Below, piece after piece: positions 1-12,120 of a DNA stretch of 64,000 nucleotides. Below the pieces are notes generated by a model, which worked only from the letters and a program-made list of their open reading frames with translations, was not told the DNA's origin and searched no databases. Origin of the DNA: Linum tenue (Eukaryota; Streptophyta; Magnoliopsida; Malpighiales; Linaceae). The stretch spans positions 1,116,001 to 1,180,000 of the forward strand of contig CAMGYJ010000011.1 of NCBI GenBank assembly GCA_946122785.1. Reading direction: 5' to 3'. Numbering within the stretch: position 1 is the stretch's first letter; each line of letters opens with the position of its first letter. Made by a program: the position numbers and the translations under genes.

Positions 1-455
1 ACGAAATCGATATTTGATATTTATGGGGTCAACGGCTGGACAATTAGTTTTTCTCTAAGATTTGAATATATGGGGAGCTAAACATTTTCAGCCTAAATTT
101 GTGTTAGTTAATGAATATTTTTAACAAAAGAGTTTATTTATTATCGAACCTTACTATAAAAAATTATTTCATGAGAAGTATAGTACAAAAAATCCTTGTA
201 ATTTTTTTTATGAATAAAATCCTTGTAATTTACAAGGTATTTTCAACTGAAACGTTAGACTGAAAGCCCAATCAGCAGGCTTTAACCCATCAATGATTGG
301 GCCGCGCGGGCTTGGAGCTAATTACCCAAGAAATCCACTACTGCCCCAAAACGACGTAGTAGAGAAACGGATAGGAGATAATAGGATAGCGTCCTCCATT
401 TCCCCCCTTCTTCCAAGCTTTTTTTTCTCTGCGTGCGGGCAAGAGGTGTAAAACA
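1..455 (+). promoter_or_regulatory. Upstream region of plastid RPL21 gene
   Basis: About 455 bp precede the L21 start codon. The first ~240 bp are AT-rich with nothing recognisable. Closer in, AGCCCAAT (about 263-270) and ATTGGGCC (about 296-303) match the TGGGCY 'site II' elements common in promoters of plant ribosomal and organelle-protein genes. AAACGACG lies at 348-355, about 100 bp before the ATG, followed by a pyrimidine-rich leader. No clear TATA box is seen, as is common for such housekeeping genes. The regulatory role is inferred from motif knowledge. Confidence 0.45.
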
Positions 456-2041
456 ATGGCGTCCACCTCCTCCACACTCTTCTCCCTCTGCTCTTCCTTC
501 AGTGCTCACTGCAAAATTTCCCCTACACCTTCCCTCTCAAAGCCACTCTCTTTCACCAAGCCCAATTTCGCGTCTTCCTTCAAGCTTCCTCAAAAGCTCG
601 CCTTCTCGTCCTCGCCTTCCCTTCCCCAATTCGCCACTGTGCCCAAAGTCTCCGAAACCGACGCCCCCGCCGTCGCCGAGCCCGAACTTGAATCTCCCGA
701 GCCCGCAGCGACCCAGGTTGTGGAAGTTGCTAAGGAAGAAGAGCCCAAACGCGAGGAGATTTTTGCTGTTGTTATGGTATGAAATGTATAATTGATGAAG
801 TTAAAAAACGAATTTTTTGTTGATGGGTTCTTCAATTTGGAACTCAATTTGCTCAGGTTGGTGGGAGGCAGTATATTGTGATCCCGGGGAGGTTCCTCTA
901 TGTTCAGAGGTTGAAAGGCACAAATGTTAATGATAAGGTATTTGCTTGGATCCCCTCCACATTGCTCTCCATTTGCTCAAAACTGTTATAGTGCAACTGC
1001 AAGCTTGGGCCTTTTCAATTTTATGAGTATGCATGAATTCCCAATTTCTTTTATGTGATAATGAACAGGATGTTAAGGCAATATGTGTGATGCTTCATTT
1101 GGTTTTCCAGCTCTAGTTATCATTATTAAGGGTTGTGATTCTTACGCTTTTCGTGTTGGTGGTGTTTAGATCGCCCTAAACAAGGTGCTGCTTGTGGGAA
1201 CCAAGACGACTACCTACATTGGGAAACCTGTGGTGACCAATGCTGTTGTTCATGCTGTAGTTGAAGAGCAGGTTGGTTTTTTCACTTACCTTTCTTGTTG
1301 CACAATGTGTTGGTTATCGATTTTCGCTGGTGATTTCTTATTTCACTCTCTTGATGTATGGTTGCCTACTTCAGGGATTGAATAAGAAAGTTATCGTCTT
1401 CAAGTATAAGAAGAAGAAGAACTACAGGAGAAACATTGGACACAGACAGGTACTTCTGCTTCCTTTCGTTTAGTCTTTCTTTCATGAGAAGAACACATGA
1501 TAGTGCCACCATTAGGATTTTTGTTTCTCGATACTAGGTTAAAGTTTCTTCTGTGTATGAAAAAAGAAGTTTGAAAATTGATATCCAGCATTGGAGTTAA
1601 GAAGGTTGGGACCTTCAATCTGCTCATTCCTGTATACCCGATTTCTGAATCAACTTCTGAGCTTGTTGATATTGCTCACTCTCCTGGTAATGGCTTTGAA
1701 AGGTCAAACAGATGTGGATTGTTTCCTTGACCAATGTCTCATGAAAGACATGGTAAAGGGGAACGAAGAAAAATAAAGGATCATTATTGGTGTTCCCATT
1801 TCTACATTACTACCACTATTGTTATCGATTCTGCAGCATGATTGATGCTAGTCTTACTGTCGTATCAGTCATTGTCAACCTTACAATTTGATGCTTATTT
1901 CCCAGCTATTCACTCATTAATGTGTTTTGACGCCATTTTAACTTATCGCTGCAGCCAAATACAAGAATAAGAATTACAGGCATTACGGGCTTCGAAAACT
2001 ACCCGGCTGTCACCCTCGACTCCATTGCAAAATCAAGTTGA
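456..2041 (+). CDS. RPL21: Plastid 50S ribosomal protein L21 (nuclear-encoded)
   Basis: Structural protein of the large subunit of the chloroplast ribosome, made in the cytosol and imported. Five exons join cleanly at GT-AG sites: 456-776, 857-937, 1170-1271, 1375-1449 and 1955-2041, all in phase 0, giving 221 residues; plant plastid L21 is about 220. The first ~80 residues are Ser/Pro/Thr-rich and poor in acidic residues, like a transit peptide; an acidic Glu/Pro-rich stretch follows. The L21 domain then runs to the end and contains [31 protein letters not shown], the basic [17 protein letters not shown] patch and the terminal ITGITGFE. The start is the only in-frame ATG before the transit peptide. 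It converges on the VTT gene at 3056-4927. Confidence 0.95.
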
Positions 2042-3055
2042 TAAAGACCAGTAGCTGGAAGTTCAACATGTCAAAGCATTCTTTGAAGTTCTATTTCCCT
2101 CTTTTCCCCCTCCCCTGTTGTATTACAACTCCTCTATAGGGTAGTGCTGAAGCTCAATCTGCGAATTACTGTTGTTTCAACAACAGACTGGATCCGGGTT
2201 CTTAGAGTTGTTTCGAAGCCGAACGACTGCTGCAAATTATGCTTCTATGTATGATTTTTTTGTAAGCAATAGCTGCTGCTAGGCCCATAGCTCAGTTTTC
2301 TGCTGTCCACTGTTTCAATTCAGCAGTAGACTAGAAATTTGGGTTTTATAATCTTCTTTTCGAATACCCTATTTACTCCTTATGCAAATTGCAAATCTAA
2401 CTTCTAACCTTCTGTGTAATGCTAGTATGCTACTCAAACCATAGCACTGTACCAACAAGTAAATTTAATCTCCATTCTTTCATGAACGTAACTGCAATCT
2501 TTGCCCAGTATCCAATCTCACACCAATTTGATCTGATTCTCTAGACCATAGCAGAACAATCTCATCTCGGACTGGACCGAACCATTCCAACCACCCAACC
2601 TTAGCTAATCAAAGAAGCTTCAGCATCAGGCATCTCACAGCCTCTCACAGGAACAAGGGCACTAAAATGCAAATACAACAAAACTTGTACCAATTAAAAC
2701 TAAAGTCTACTAATTTCTAAACTTTACTATGGACTGTTACATGGTTTCCCCAATACAACATTCTGTCAGTGCAGTATGACTATCTGAAATCTCACAACAG
2801 CTTATCTAGGAATCCAGATGAGAGATTTGATCAGTTGAGCATTACATTAAAAATGAATATAACACGGAACTTTAATAGCGGTGGAAGACATATCTACGCA
2901 CTATCTTTCTGGTACTGTGTGCCATCAAAGCAGGCGAGAAGTAATCAACCCGTAAAGTATCAATGGCTTAAGATGCCTCCCAAAGACTTCCTGGTGGTGC
3001 ACTAATAAATATTTGCCACCAGTTTCTGTTCTTCGTCGGAGCCCTTCCTCTTGCT
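2042..3055. other. Intergenic space between convergent genes
   Basis: About 1 kb between the stops of L21 (+) and the VTT-domain gene (-). It must hold both 3' untranslated regions. Pyrimidine-rich sequence and TTTTTTGTAAG-like tracts follow the L21 stop. No convincing ORF, RNA gene or repeat was found. Confidence 0.5.
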
Positions 3056-4927
3056 TTATTCGTAAATCCGTTTTCTCTTCAAGAGAGTAGGAAAGATAAT
3101 GATGGAGCCGATGATGAAGAGCATGGATAATGTTTTGAAATCGTATAGATCTTTCACCGACTTCAGATCCCCAAGGGCAAGCCCAGCCTGATAGACCATA
3201 CAAAATGCAGCAGCAACAGCAGGGACGGAGAGCGCAATTAGTACTATATAATGAATAAACACAAGAACATAAAAGCACCACACACAATGGCAGTTCACAC
3301 ATTAAGACCTCTGATTATGGCAGGTGGCATGATCAAAACAACCACCTGGGAGGAAGTAATTCTACATCAGGTAAGACAAGACAAGCCAAGTACATTGGAC
3401 CTTTTCCACGTCGTGTTTGCAGTCTCCAACAATATACAGACGACGAAAGCAGTTGAAACTGCCCATGTGTGTACATGCATGGCACTGTTCTATGACCAAG
3501 AGTTGGATAAACCGAAAACCAGCCAATCCACACAGAGATATGTGTCTACCAACAAGGCCAGAAACAGAGAAATATGTATGAAGAAACATAACAGGCACAG
3601 CTAGAGGGAATATAGGAACTCACCCTCACAGTAATATAGGATGCCGGAATGAGACCAATCAAAGTAGCCAAAAAGAAAATATGAAACGGTATGTCAACGA
3701 TAGGAGATGCCAAATTGATGAATAGGTTAGGCAATGTGGGAGTTATCCTCAAGAAGAGCATGTAATTCAGTAGCTTTTCCCGACGTTTCGCTATCTGCAT
3801 GATGGAATGGAAATAAGAAACTAGTACTTCATAAAAGCAGCAACATCCAAAGGAATGACATGTTATAGGTTTCTACTTATTCAATTACCTCTCCCTGAAA
3901 AAATCTCAACTTTTCAGGCCACAACCAACTAACGAGAGGACGGCCAATCAGCTTAGACAAGAAGAAGCAAGAAGATGCTCCGGCTGTTGCATTGAAAACA
4001 ACCAAGAAAAGGCCCCTAATAACACCAAATAGAGCTCCAGCTAGCAATGACATGAAAATTGTTCCTGGAATCATGAAGGTCTGCATGAAGATGTAAGTCG
4101 AACAGTAGCCGAGGATGAACTGTGCAGGATGATCCTTCGCATATGTTCCAAGATGTTCTCTGACCACAAATAGATTACACACATTAAGATCTCATATCAC
4201 GAAAGTTCAAAACTTCTTCCTACAAATTGCAACCAGCTATGTCTAGAAGTATGAATAACTATTCCTACACATATCGGAACGTCATTCGGCCTTATTGATC
4301 CTCAGAGTTACGGGATCCCTTAAATAGCTTCAAGCTACAAGGATCAATTGAAGCTAAATCTATAAGAAACCCATCACCCATTATTCCACCATTCAGGTTT
4401 CCCAATGCACTAGTACACCATTATTCACCTATACAACTAAAATCCAGTCACACTTCAATTCATCAAGCAAAGACCATCCCTCACTTCAATTCAATTGAGT
4501 CATCCATCAGCACTCAGCAGCAATTGCAAGCCCCATAACAACAACAAAAGAACCAACTAAAACCCAAAAACTCTTTCTGCACAACAGTAATGAAAACAGA
4601 AGGGGAGGAATTAATAGAAGGACAAGCGACGTATTACTTGAGCAAGCGGAGATCGGAGACAGTGCGAGGGATTTTGAGCTTGCCGTACTCAGCCGCAGGC
4701 ATGGTCCAGTAGATGCAGAACAAACCAGTAGAGAAGACGAAGAAAACGGAAATGGCAGCAGCGAATTCCCATCTGGAAAAGGGGAACCTCTCGAACTTGG
4801 ATTTCTTGCTGGAAGGTGAATCGTCCTCTTTCGCCTTCTCTTCGTCCCTCATTCCCATCCTGCTGCCTCCGCTACTCACAGTCAACCCACCACTCTCGAC
4901 CACCGCAATACTCCTCGGTGCCGCCAT
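3056..4927 (-). CDS. SNARE-associated / VTT-domain membrane protein (TVP38/TMEM64, DedA-like family)
   Basis: Predicted multi-pass membrane protein of the VTT (TVP38/TMEM64/VMP1, DedA-related) family, whose members act in the endomembrane system; related proteins are lipid scramblases or transporters. Four exons on the minus strand, 4638-4927, 3889-4159, 3624-3794 and 3056-3187, splice in frame to 287 residues. Residues 1-45 are hydrophilic and charged. A first membrane segment follows RFPFSRWEF. The VTT core has the typical F(M)IPGTIFMSLLAGALFG stretch, a Gly/Ala-rich helix ending FLSKLIGRPL, and the LRITPTLPNLFINLASP motif in exon 3. A final hydrophobic helix lies near the C-terminus, which ends in a basic KRKR tail. 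Length and motif order fit the family. The specific substrate is unknown. Confidence 0.88.
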
Positions 4928-5796
4928 TAATCTCGATCCATGAAAGAAATTATTCCCCCCAAAAACCCAGGAAAGAAAATGGAGAACAACTTCCGTTTAC
5001 CGCAGAATTTGACCCACCTCAATCCGGGTTCGAGAGAAGAGGGAGAACCCACAAATTTTGAAGCGGAAAGAGGATTGCTTTGCTTCTGAATCTGAGAGTC
5101 GGGGAATTGGAGATGAGACTGGATCACTCAGAGCACTGAATTTATTTTTTTTCGCAAATGAGGCGAGGCAGCGGGCACGAAAAGAAAAGAATGGAACAGA
5201 AAATGAAAGTCCGGATTTATTTTCTTTTCGCTTATTAAATAATTTTTGGGGCAGCTTTTCATTAACAATTTTGTATTCAAAAGCTTTGCCTTTTTAATTT
5301 TATTGTTAGAACTTTAATTGTGATTAGCCTTTTGTGGTTAGTTGTTACATTGTTGATATTTTTCCAATTTAGTTTTGTTTAGTCAATGATTGAATGAAGG
5401 TTTGTGTTCTCAAATGTGTTTAGATGAAGGGTATTTGACGAATGATTCAATACTTTATTTGTAGTCAAATGATCGCCCACGATTTAGTTTCTTTTACATC
5501 TTGAACACTCATTAAAATGTTTATTATGTGATTGACTCGACAGTTTGATCAATCATAAATCAAAGTGTCAAAATCATTCCGATAATTGATGATTCATGGG
5601 AAATGAGTATTCGTTGAGATTTATTGGTATATTGTTTGCCGAAAACTTAGTTAATGAAAAAAGCAACCAACAGTGGTTGGTTCAATTAGATTCCAAGAGA
5701 ATTAGGAATATGCTTAATTGAGAGATGAAGAAACTTGCAGAATCAAAATCGAACCAAACTACAAACTAGCAAGGATCCAAAAACACATTACAAATG
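4928..5796. other. Intergenic region upstream of the VTT gene
   Basis: The part next to 4927 is the 5' leader and promoter of the minus-strand VTT gene. From about 5220 onward the sequence is AT-rich (T-runs, ATTTTATTG). No ORF or repeat structure is convincing. Confidence 0.4.
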
Positions 5797-5806
5797 CCAA
5801 AACAAG

Positions 5807-7200
5807 GGCTAAATTACATGTTTGGTCACTCAAATTATATAAATCTTTCACGTTTGCCACCCAAATTACTTTTCTTTCTTATTGGCTACTAACTTTACGA
5901 ATCGTTTCACCGTTAGTCACTGGCCGTCAGTCTCCGTTAGACTCCATTAACACCGTTAATTTTTTGATGACGTGGCAAACGGAACTGCTGACTTGGACGT
6001 TAACTAATGACATGTCAATTTAAAAACAAATTAAAAGCAAAAACACAAAAACAAAAAGCTTCTTCGATTCCTATAGCCTCTGCAATTCCTCCATCTCCTT
6101 CTCATTCAAACAATCGACCGGAATGCGATTCTCCCTCCATCGCAAATACTAACACCCAAATCCATCTGGGAAGCAAATGCTTCACATCGGCTAGAAGAAG
6201 ACTCGTCGATTCTCAACGATTGGGAATCCTCGTCTTCTCCGCTAGTTCAAATGCCAGATCCTCACATATTTGAAGATGATTCCGACAGATTCAAGTGAGA
6301 TTCTTATTTCCGACAAGGTAATGCCGGGGATTAGGAGCCGGCGAGGGGACCAGGTCGTGTGAGTCAGCGGCTTCTCGAACATCCCTTCATTTTATATCCG
6401 CATCATTCCTCCTTCCGCGTTCGATTCGTGGTCTGCCGTGGCGTGGGACGAGTTGCGGTTGATATTGAAATTGAGGCCGGCGGAGGAAGGGGATGGATTT
6501 TGGTTGTGGGTGAGGGAGACCCAATTGCGGACATGGTGGGGCACCGCCGTCGGCCTATTGGAAGTGAGGGATTGTAGTTTGGACGAAGAATGGAAGAGTT
6601 AAAGGAAGATGAAGCGTCTGGGATAGTTGGGTTTGGGTCCAGTTTTTGCCACCACATCTGTTGTTGTTCGAATGGGATTTGGTGGTAGAAATGGTTTATG
6701 GACATTTGGGAAGCTAGAACAGGGGAGAGTGAGACAGAGAGGTAGAAGAAGAAGAAAAGAGGAAGGAAGAGGGGGGTAAAAGAAGTTTGGGAGAGGAGGG
6801 GAAAGGGGATAAGGGAGAACTGATGATTTATGCGGAGGAGGCTGTAGGGTGGGGAGGAAGGAAATCATTTGATGAAGATAGACAAACAAAGATAGAAAGA
6901 AGATGTAGATACTCGACTGGTTGAAGCCCAGGGCGGAAGTAACTCACGAGAGGATGGGGCATTGTTTATTTTTCATTTTATTTTTTAATTTAAAAAATTG
7001 ACATGTCATTAAGTTAATGGTACAGTCAGCAGTTCCGTTTGCCACGTCATCAAAAAACTAACGGAGTTAACGGAGACTAACGGTCGGTGATTAATGGTGA
7101 AACGATTCGTAAAGTTAGTGGCCAATATGAAAGAAAAGTGATTCAGGTGGCAAACATGAAAGATTTATATAATTTGAGTGACCAAATGTGTAATTTAGCT
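5807..7200. mobile_element. Non-autonomous MULE-like transposon with long terminal inverted repeats
   Basis: The left end 5807-6022 and the right end 6994-7200 are inverted repeats of about 210 bp, roughly 90% identical by eye, starting RGCTAAATTACA. The element is flanked by a perfect 10 bp direct repeat CCAAAACAAG (5797-5806 and 7201-7210). Long inverted repeats with a 9-11 bp duplication are the signature of Mutator-like elements. No transposase is present in the 1.4 kb. The interior (about 6060-6960) is GC-richer and has short open stretches in several frames with no family I recognise. It could hold captured gene fragments (Pack-MULE), but that is inference. Confidence 0.85.
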
Positions 7201-7210
7201 CCAAAACAAG

Positions 7211-8289
7211 TGTTATTTGGGCCTGCGGCCATGAGTTTCGGGCTGGCGGATCCTTTGAGATGTGTCATGTGTTTTGAGTGTTTGGGCCTGCAGTTAACAA
7301 ATCTCCTTTGATCCACACAAAGGCGGATCTCAAATCTCGAGGTCACAGAATGAGGTTTCATCACTTCGGTTCAAAATCGTAGCTCTATTTAGTACGATAC
7401 TGTCTACTTTGAACCAAATTCTAACAGAAAAGATTTCATACTTGGCTAGGTGTACACTTATCTATAAGAATCATTTCACGTGTATTTCCGAAGTACTGGG
7501 ATTGTACGATCACCCGGAGTTTCAGCACACAGTAAAACATTGGACCACGTTTGAATAGAAAATTAGATCTCGACTAGCACTGGACCGAAAGAGGCGCAAA
7601 AGACTAAGAACAAAAATCTATTGTACTAGCTCCGAACTCGGAAGAAAGCGGAGTCGTGCCCTGAAGAGGCCTCCCCCCTAAATCCGCCATTGTCTACAAT
7701 AAGAATATGAGAGAGTCAATGGTTTCGAAGGTGACTTTCTTAATTAATCTGCAAGTACCCTAAAAAGGGAACCGAAAGAAGCTGCTATCATGAACCAAAG
7801 CTACAGCATCATCTATCCCCCATGGAAGTTTATCAATGATGGCCAACTAGTTGACATATCAGTTGACATTCATATACAAAACCCTAAACCCTAAAAAAAG
7901 GTCAGCAGACCTGTCCTATAGAAACTCAACAGGCCATGATCAGTAACCATCACTCTGCCATCATCTTGAAAAGGCAAAAACATGACTCCTACTGTTAGAA
8001 AAGGGACGTGACAGGCGACGATGATCATTTGGTGGCCAGTCGGTTTGCAGGCCGGCCAGCCGGCCGGCACGGCAAAAAACCAACCTTTTTCCAGATTTTA
8101 AAGCTTCTAATACGAATATCTCTGTTGTAAATGCCGATTCTTTACTGACAAATGGCTAATATTCTTTTCCCAATCTAACCAACCCTGCATTTGTCTCTTC
8201 TTCTGGTGCAAACTATAAAGGTACCCGGCCTGCAACATCGGTTCAGTTACTCTGCTGCATGCATTTCCCAGAGAGGCAGCAGCAACAAA
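7211..8289. other. Intergenic region and promoter of the COBRA-like gene
   Basis: About 1.1 kb of unique-looking sequence. A TATA-like CTATAAAG lies at about 8213-8220, 70 bp before the COBRA-like ATG, so transcription probably starts near 8245. A telomere-like AAACCCTAAACCCTAAA interstitial motif is at about 7880-7897. Nothing else is supported. Confidence 0.45.
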
Positions 8290-11287
8290 ATGGGGTTTTG
8301 CAGCTTTTACATGATTCTGCTAGCTGTTCTACCCACTGCGGCATTTTTACAAACAGGTAGCGTTCAATGTTTCATTCATCTCTAGCTAGTACTGCTCCTA
8401 CCCAACGATTTGTTTCTGATGGAAGGATTTGTAACTGCAGCTGCTTATGATCCGATGGACCCACATGGAAGAATAGATGTCAAGTGGGATGTCATGTCTT
8501 GGACCCCTGATGGCTATGTGGTGAGTAGCATTACTCTGTTCTCCTAGATGTCTGTTTTCTTCTACAACTACAATTGTTCTCTGTTCTTTTGTCCTGTTTC
8601 ATATAGATTCTAGGGGAAATAAAAGATATATATAGTTTGGTAATAATGTATTAGAAACCCTACCATATCGATTAGTCAGATCGGGAATACCGGATATCAG
8701 ACTCTATAAGTAGGCAGTTTTAACTATACAAAACGGTTGATCAAAGTTGAGCCACAATTTTAGTACAAACTACTAAATCACAAACTTTTTCGGTATAACT
8801 TCTGGTATGGTTTCACAATCATTGTTTTATAATCGCTTGGTAATTCACTCATTTGTATTCAGCGGTATTCTTCTTAAATAGCATAACTCATTCTTTCGTG
8901 GCTGGGGGTGTACAAAACGGTCCGGTGACCGGACCTGACCAAATTCACTAGAATTGCGGTCCAATAGTAAAAGACATCCCAGAGTCGAGGACCAGACCAA
9001 CATTGCATTGGCTTCAATCTGACTATGCTGGGTTCGATCCAAATGCCAATTCGATTCATTTTTCTTCTATATTTATAAAATTCATTTACCCAAGTACCGA
9101 ACCAGACTATATTTGATTTGGTATGGTCCTGTGCGGTCCGGTATAGACCAAACAGTTGCACACCAGCCATTCACACTAGAAGAACAAGAATCACGTAAAA
9201 TAGCATGCAATCTCTTCTTCGTTTATCGATTGTCTCCTTCCGTTACGACACTCGCAAACATTCCAGAAACAGAGCATCCCAGAAACCGGAAAAACAAATT
9301 GAGTATGAAAACCTCGAATTATTAGGACAAACTTTTTCTCGATCACTATTCTGCTATCAAAACATACTACCTCTATTGACGACCTGGATTTTTTTTTCTT
9401 CCTGATCGCAGGCAGTGGTGACAATGACGAACATGCAAACCTACCGCCACATAGAATCCCCTGGTTGGACACTGGGATGGAAATGGGCCAAGAAAGAGGT
9501 AATCTGGTCAGTTCTAGGCGCCCAAGCTTCAGATCAGGGAGACTGTTCAAGCTTCAAAGAAAACCTCCCCCACAGCTGCAAGAAAAACCCATCCATCATC
9601 GATCTCCTCCCTAACGCCCCTTTCAATCAGCAGTTCAGTCAATGCTGTAAAGGCGGAGTCTTGGCATCTCAGGGACAGGACCCTGCAGCTGCTGTCTCGT
9701 CGTTTCAGATCAGCATCGGACGTTCTGGCACTTCGAAGAAGACGATCAGCTTGCCGCAGGATTTCTACTTGTTGGGGTCCGGCCCTGGCTACACCTGCAC
9801 TGCTGCCGCCGTCGTCTCGCCTTCGGCTTTCTACTTGGGTGATGGGCGGCGGCGATCTCAGGCTCTCAGTGAGTTCATGCTCTCATCTCTCCATTGTGTC
9901 AAATAACCTATTGGTCCGAGTAATTCGAGTTGTCGAGGGAGAAGTTCGGTAATGGATCTTATGTCACGTACTAACACTCCCTCCTCAAATGAAAGTCATT
10001 TATGTAGGCGTGAAATTTGCACAGACACCCACCAGACACCATATGCTTACCGATAGGAATACTAGAATTCGAATAGAAGACCTCTTGGGTACAAAAGAAT
10101 CTTATACCATATCAAGAACTAGTTGGTCCCAACAATTCGAGTTATCTGGACTAGCTAACTGGTTCTTGGCATGGTATCAGAGTCTTCTGTGATTGAGAGG
10201 TTAATCCCGGTAACCCCCGTTGATAATTGCATGCTGTCTGATGCCTGTGCAAATTGCAGGCTTATATGAGTGATTTTTTTTCGTTCGAGGGGGTGTGTTA
10301 ACATATGGTATTAAACTTCTTCCAACAACAGGATTTCGATATTTAACTTTGATCTCATTGTATATGCAGTGACATGGAGTCTGACGTGCAGTTACTCCCA
10401 AACGATCGTCTCCAAGAACCCATCATGCTGTGTTTCCATGTCATCATTTTACAGCACTCAGATCACTCCTTGTCCATCCTGCTCTTGTGGGTGCCAGCAG
10501 GGACAAGCCAACTGTGTCAAGTAATTCCTCTGTTTCTTGAGATTGATTAGATCACAGTGTGAAAGGTGTCAATTATCCTGATGCATGAGCCTTTCTCATT
10601 GTTTCCAAACAGGAAGGAGGATCACAAGATATCAAGTTTGGTGGAGAAATCAAAGGCAGAGAGGAAGATGGTACAATGTACAGAGCATATGTGCCCAATT
10701 AAGGTTCATTGGCATGTGAAGAACAACTACAAGACACATTGGAGAGTGAAGCTTACTGTCACAAACTTCAGATACAGAACAAACTACACCAAGTGGACAC
10801 TTGCAGTTCACCATCCCAGCCTCAGAAGCCTGGCCAATGTCTCCAGTTTTCTGTACAAGCCACTCATGGTTTATGGCGCTTCGAGTAAAGTTTCAACCTT
10901 TTTTTGGGCTCTCCAACTTACCAAATTCCATGATTAAGAAAGAATCACGAGTAATGTTGTGTGGAATTGGTTTAATGTGTTGCAGATGATACTGGGATGT
11001 TCTATGGGATAGATGGTGTGAATGCAGTCCTGCTTGAAGCCGGATCGAATGGGAATGTACAGTCAGAGATCCTTCTGCAGAAGGACAACAACAGCTCCTT
11101 CAGTTTGGAGCATGGATGGCCTTTCCCTTGGAGGATTTACTTCAATGGCGATGAATGCGCGATGCCTTCTCCTGATACTTACCCTTCTTTACCTAGCTCG
11201 GCTCGTTTCAGTGCACCCACTGGTTTTGGTAGCATAAAGGGTTATCTGCAGATTTTGGTGTTCATCGTTCTTATAGGAATCGTTTAG
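8290..11287 (+). CDS. COBRA-like protein (GPI-anchored cell wall protein)
   Basis: COBRA-family proteins are plant-specific, secreted and GPI-anchored, and are needed for oriented cellulose deposition. Six exons, 8290-8356, 8441-8520, 9412-9868, 10370-10520, 10613-10884 and 10986-11287, splice in frame to 442 residues, close to the usual ~430-460. Residues 1-22 form a hydrophobic signal peptide. The N-terminal wall-binding region shows YDPMDPHGRIDVKWDVMSW and GWTLGWKWAKKEVIW. The Cys-rich part has CCVS and PCPSCSCGC. The C-terminal domain has HMCPIKVHWHVK, GNVQSEILLQKD and YFNGDEC, and a hydrophobic tail suits GPI attachment. The usual 'PHCCKK' reads PHSCKK here. The gene is not the multi-domain COBL7-type. 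Which COBRA subgroup it belongs to is not decided; COBRA/COBL4-like is most plausible. Confidence 0.92.
8899..9166. mobile_element. Degenerate hAT-type MITE in COBRA-like intron 2
   Basis: The segment begins GGCTGGGGGTGTAC and ends with an approximate inverse, TTGCACACCAGCC. Its ends are built of GGTCCGGT/ACCGGACC-type repeats, resembling the better preserved element at 62572-63261. The target duplication is no longer clear. It lies entirely within the 8521-9411 intron. Confidence 0.45.
9902..10190 (+). repeat. Dispersed TRIM/copia-like repeat fragment in COBRA-like intron 3
   Basis: Contains AATTCGAGTTGTCG near the start, a central 'TTTGCACAG' block and, near the end, CAACAATTCGAGTT followed by TGGTATCAGAGTC. 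The latter resembles a tRNA-iMet primer site (TGGTATCAGAGC) of Ty1/copia or TRIM elements. The same sequence family recurs at 23752-24300 and 28772-29015. It is highly diverged, so the class is tentative. Confidence 0.4.
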
Positions 11288-12041
11288 AATCCACAGATGG
11301 GAAGAGAAATGGGATCCTGGAGTTTCAGATGTACATATATTATATATGTATGGGTATTGGCTTCTGAAACTGTGGGAGAATGGTGGTCTTCTGTGTGTAT
11401 AATGATTTGCAGCCAAATCATGGGCCAGTTTTGTATGTTTGGGAAGGGTGTATAGAAAAATAAAAGTTCCTTAAACATTTGTAAATTGTCCATCTAATAA
11501 AGGTCTAAGTGGCCCATTATAGATCTTAGTTTTTAGGTTTGCTCGCTTGATATGTTCTCTTCAACCTTTTCATTCATATCGAATCACATGTTTACGCTTA
11601 GTATAATAAATAACGGACCTTCAACAAATATGCAATTGTTTACTCTGGTATTTTTTTTCTTAATAAGAAAACTCTTTTATTTTCCATGTACGCATAAGTA
11701 ATCATTTTCTCGGACAATTGTTTTCTACGGCATGAACCTCTTATTGTCTCTTAGAATCACAATATTTTTGTGATGATATTTATGATCATACAAAGTCTTG
11801 ATGCACAATGATGGATGATCACTCATCTCGTATGAGGTAGATTCCACAAGCACAAGACTTGCATGAAAACATGTCATATACGTCTTGAGAAATCTCAACT
11901 TTTAGATGTGAGAGCAAAATCTAAATTATTCTACAACTGATGTGCTTATAGAGAGAAGAATGAGATATTGAAGGAAATTAAATATAAGACTAAAAAAAAT
12001 GGATTTAAATGATAATGTTATCAGGTGGTTTGGAGTTCACA
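11288..12041. other. 3' flank of the COBRA-like gene and AT-rich intergenic DNA
   Basis: The first ~220 bp are probably the COBRA-like 3' UTR, with AATAAAAG at about 11459 as a likely poly(A) signal. The rest is AT-rich with no ORF or recognisable repeat. Confidence 0.4.
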
Positions 12042-12120
12042 AAAATAAACTGAATGGCTAAACATCGCCCTAGGTTTACTAACATCGCCCAAACTTAAAA
12101 CATAAAATTACTAAGTTATC

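Noticed and set aside
3251..3604. 117-codon plus-strand ORF
   Set aside because: It lies opposite exons and an intron of the well-supported VTT gene.
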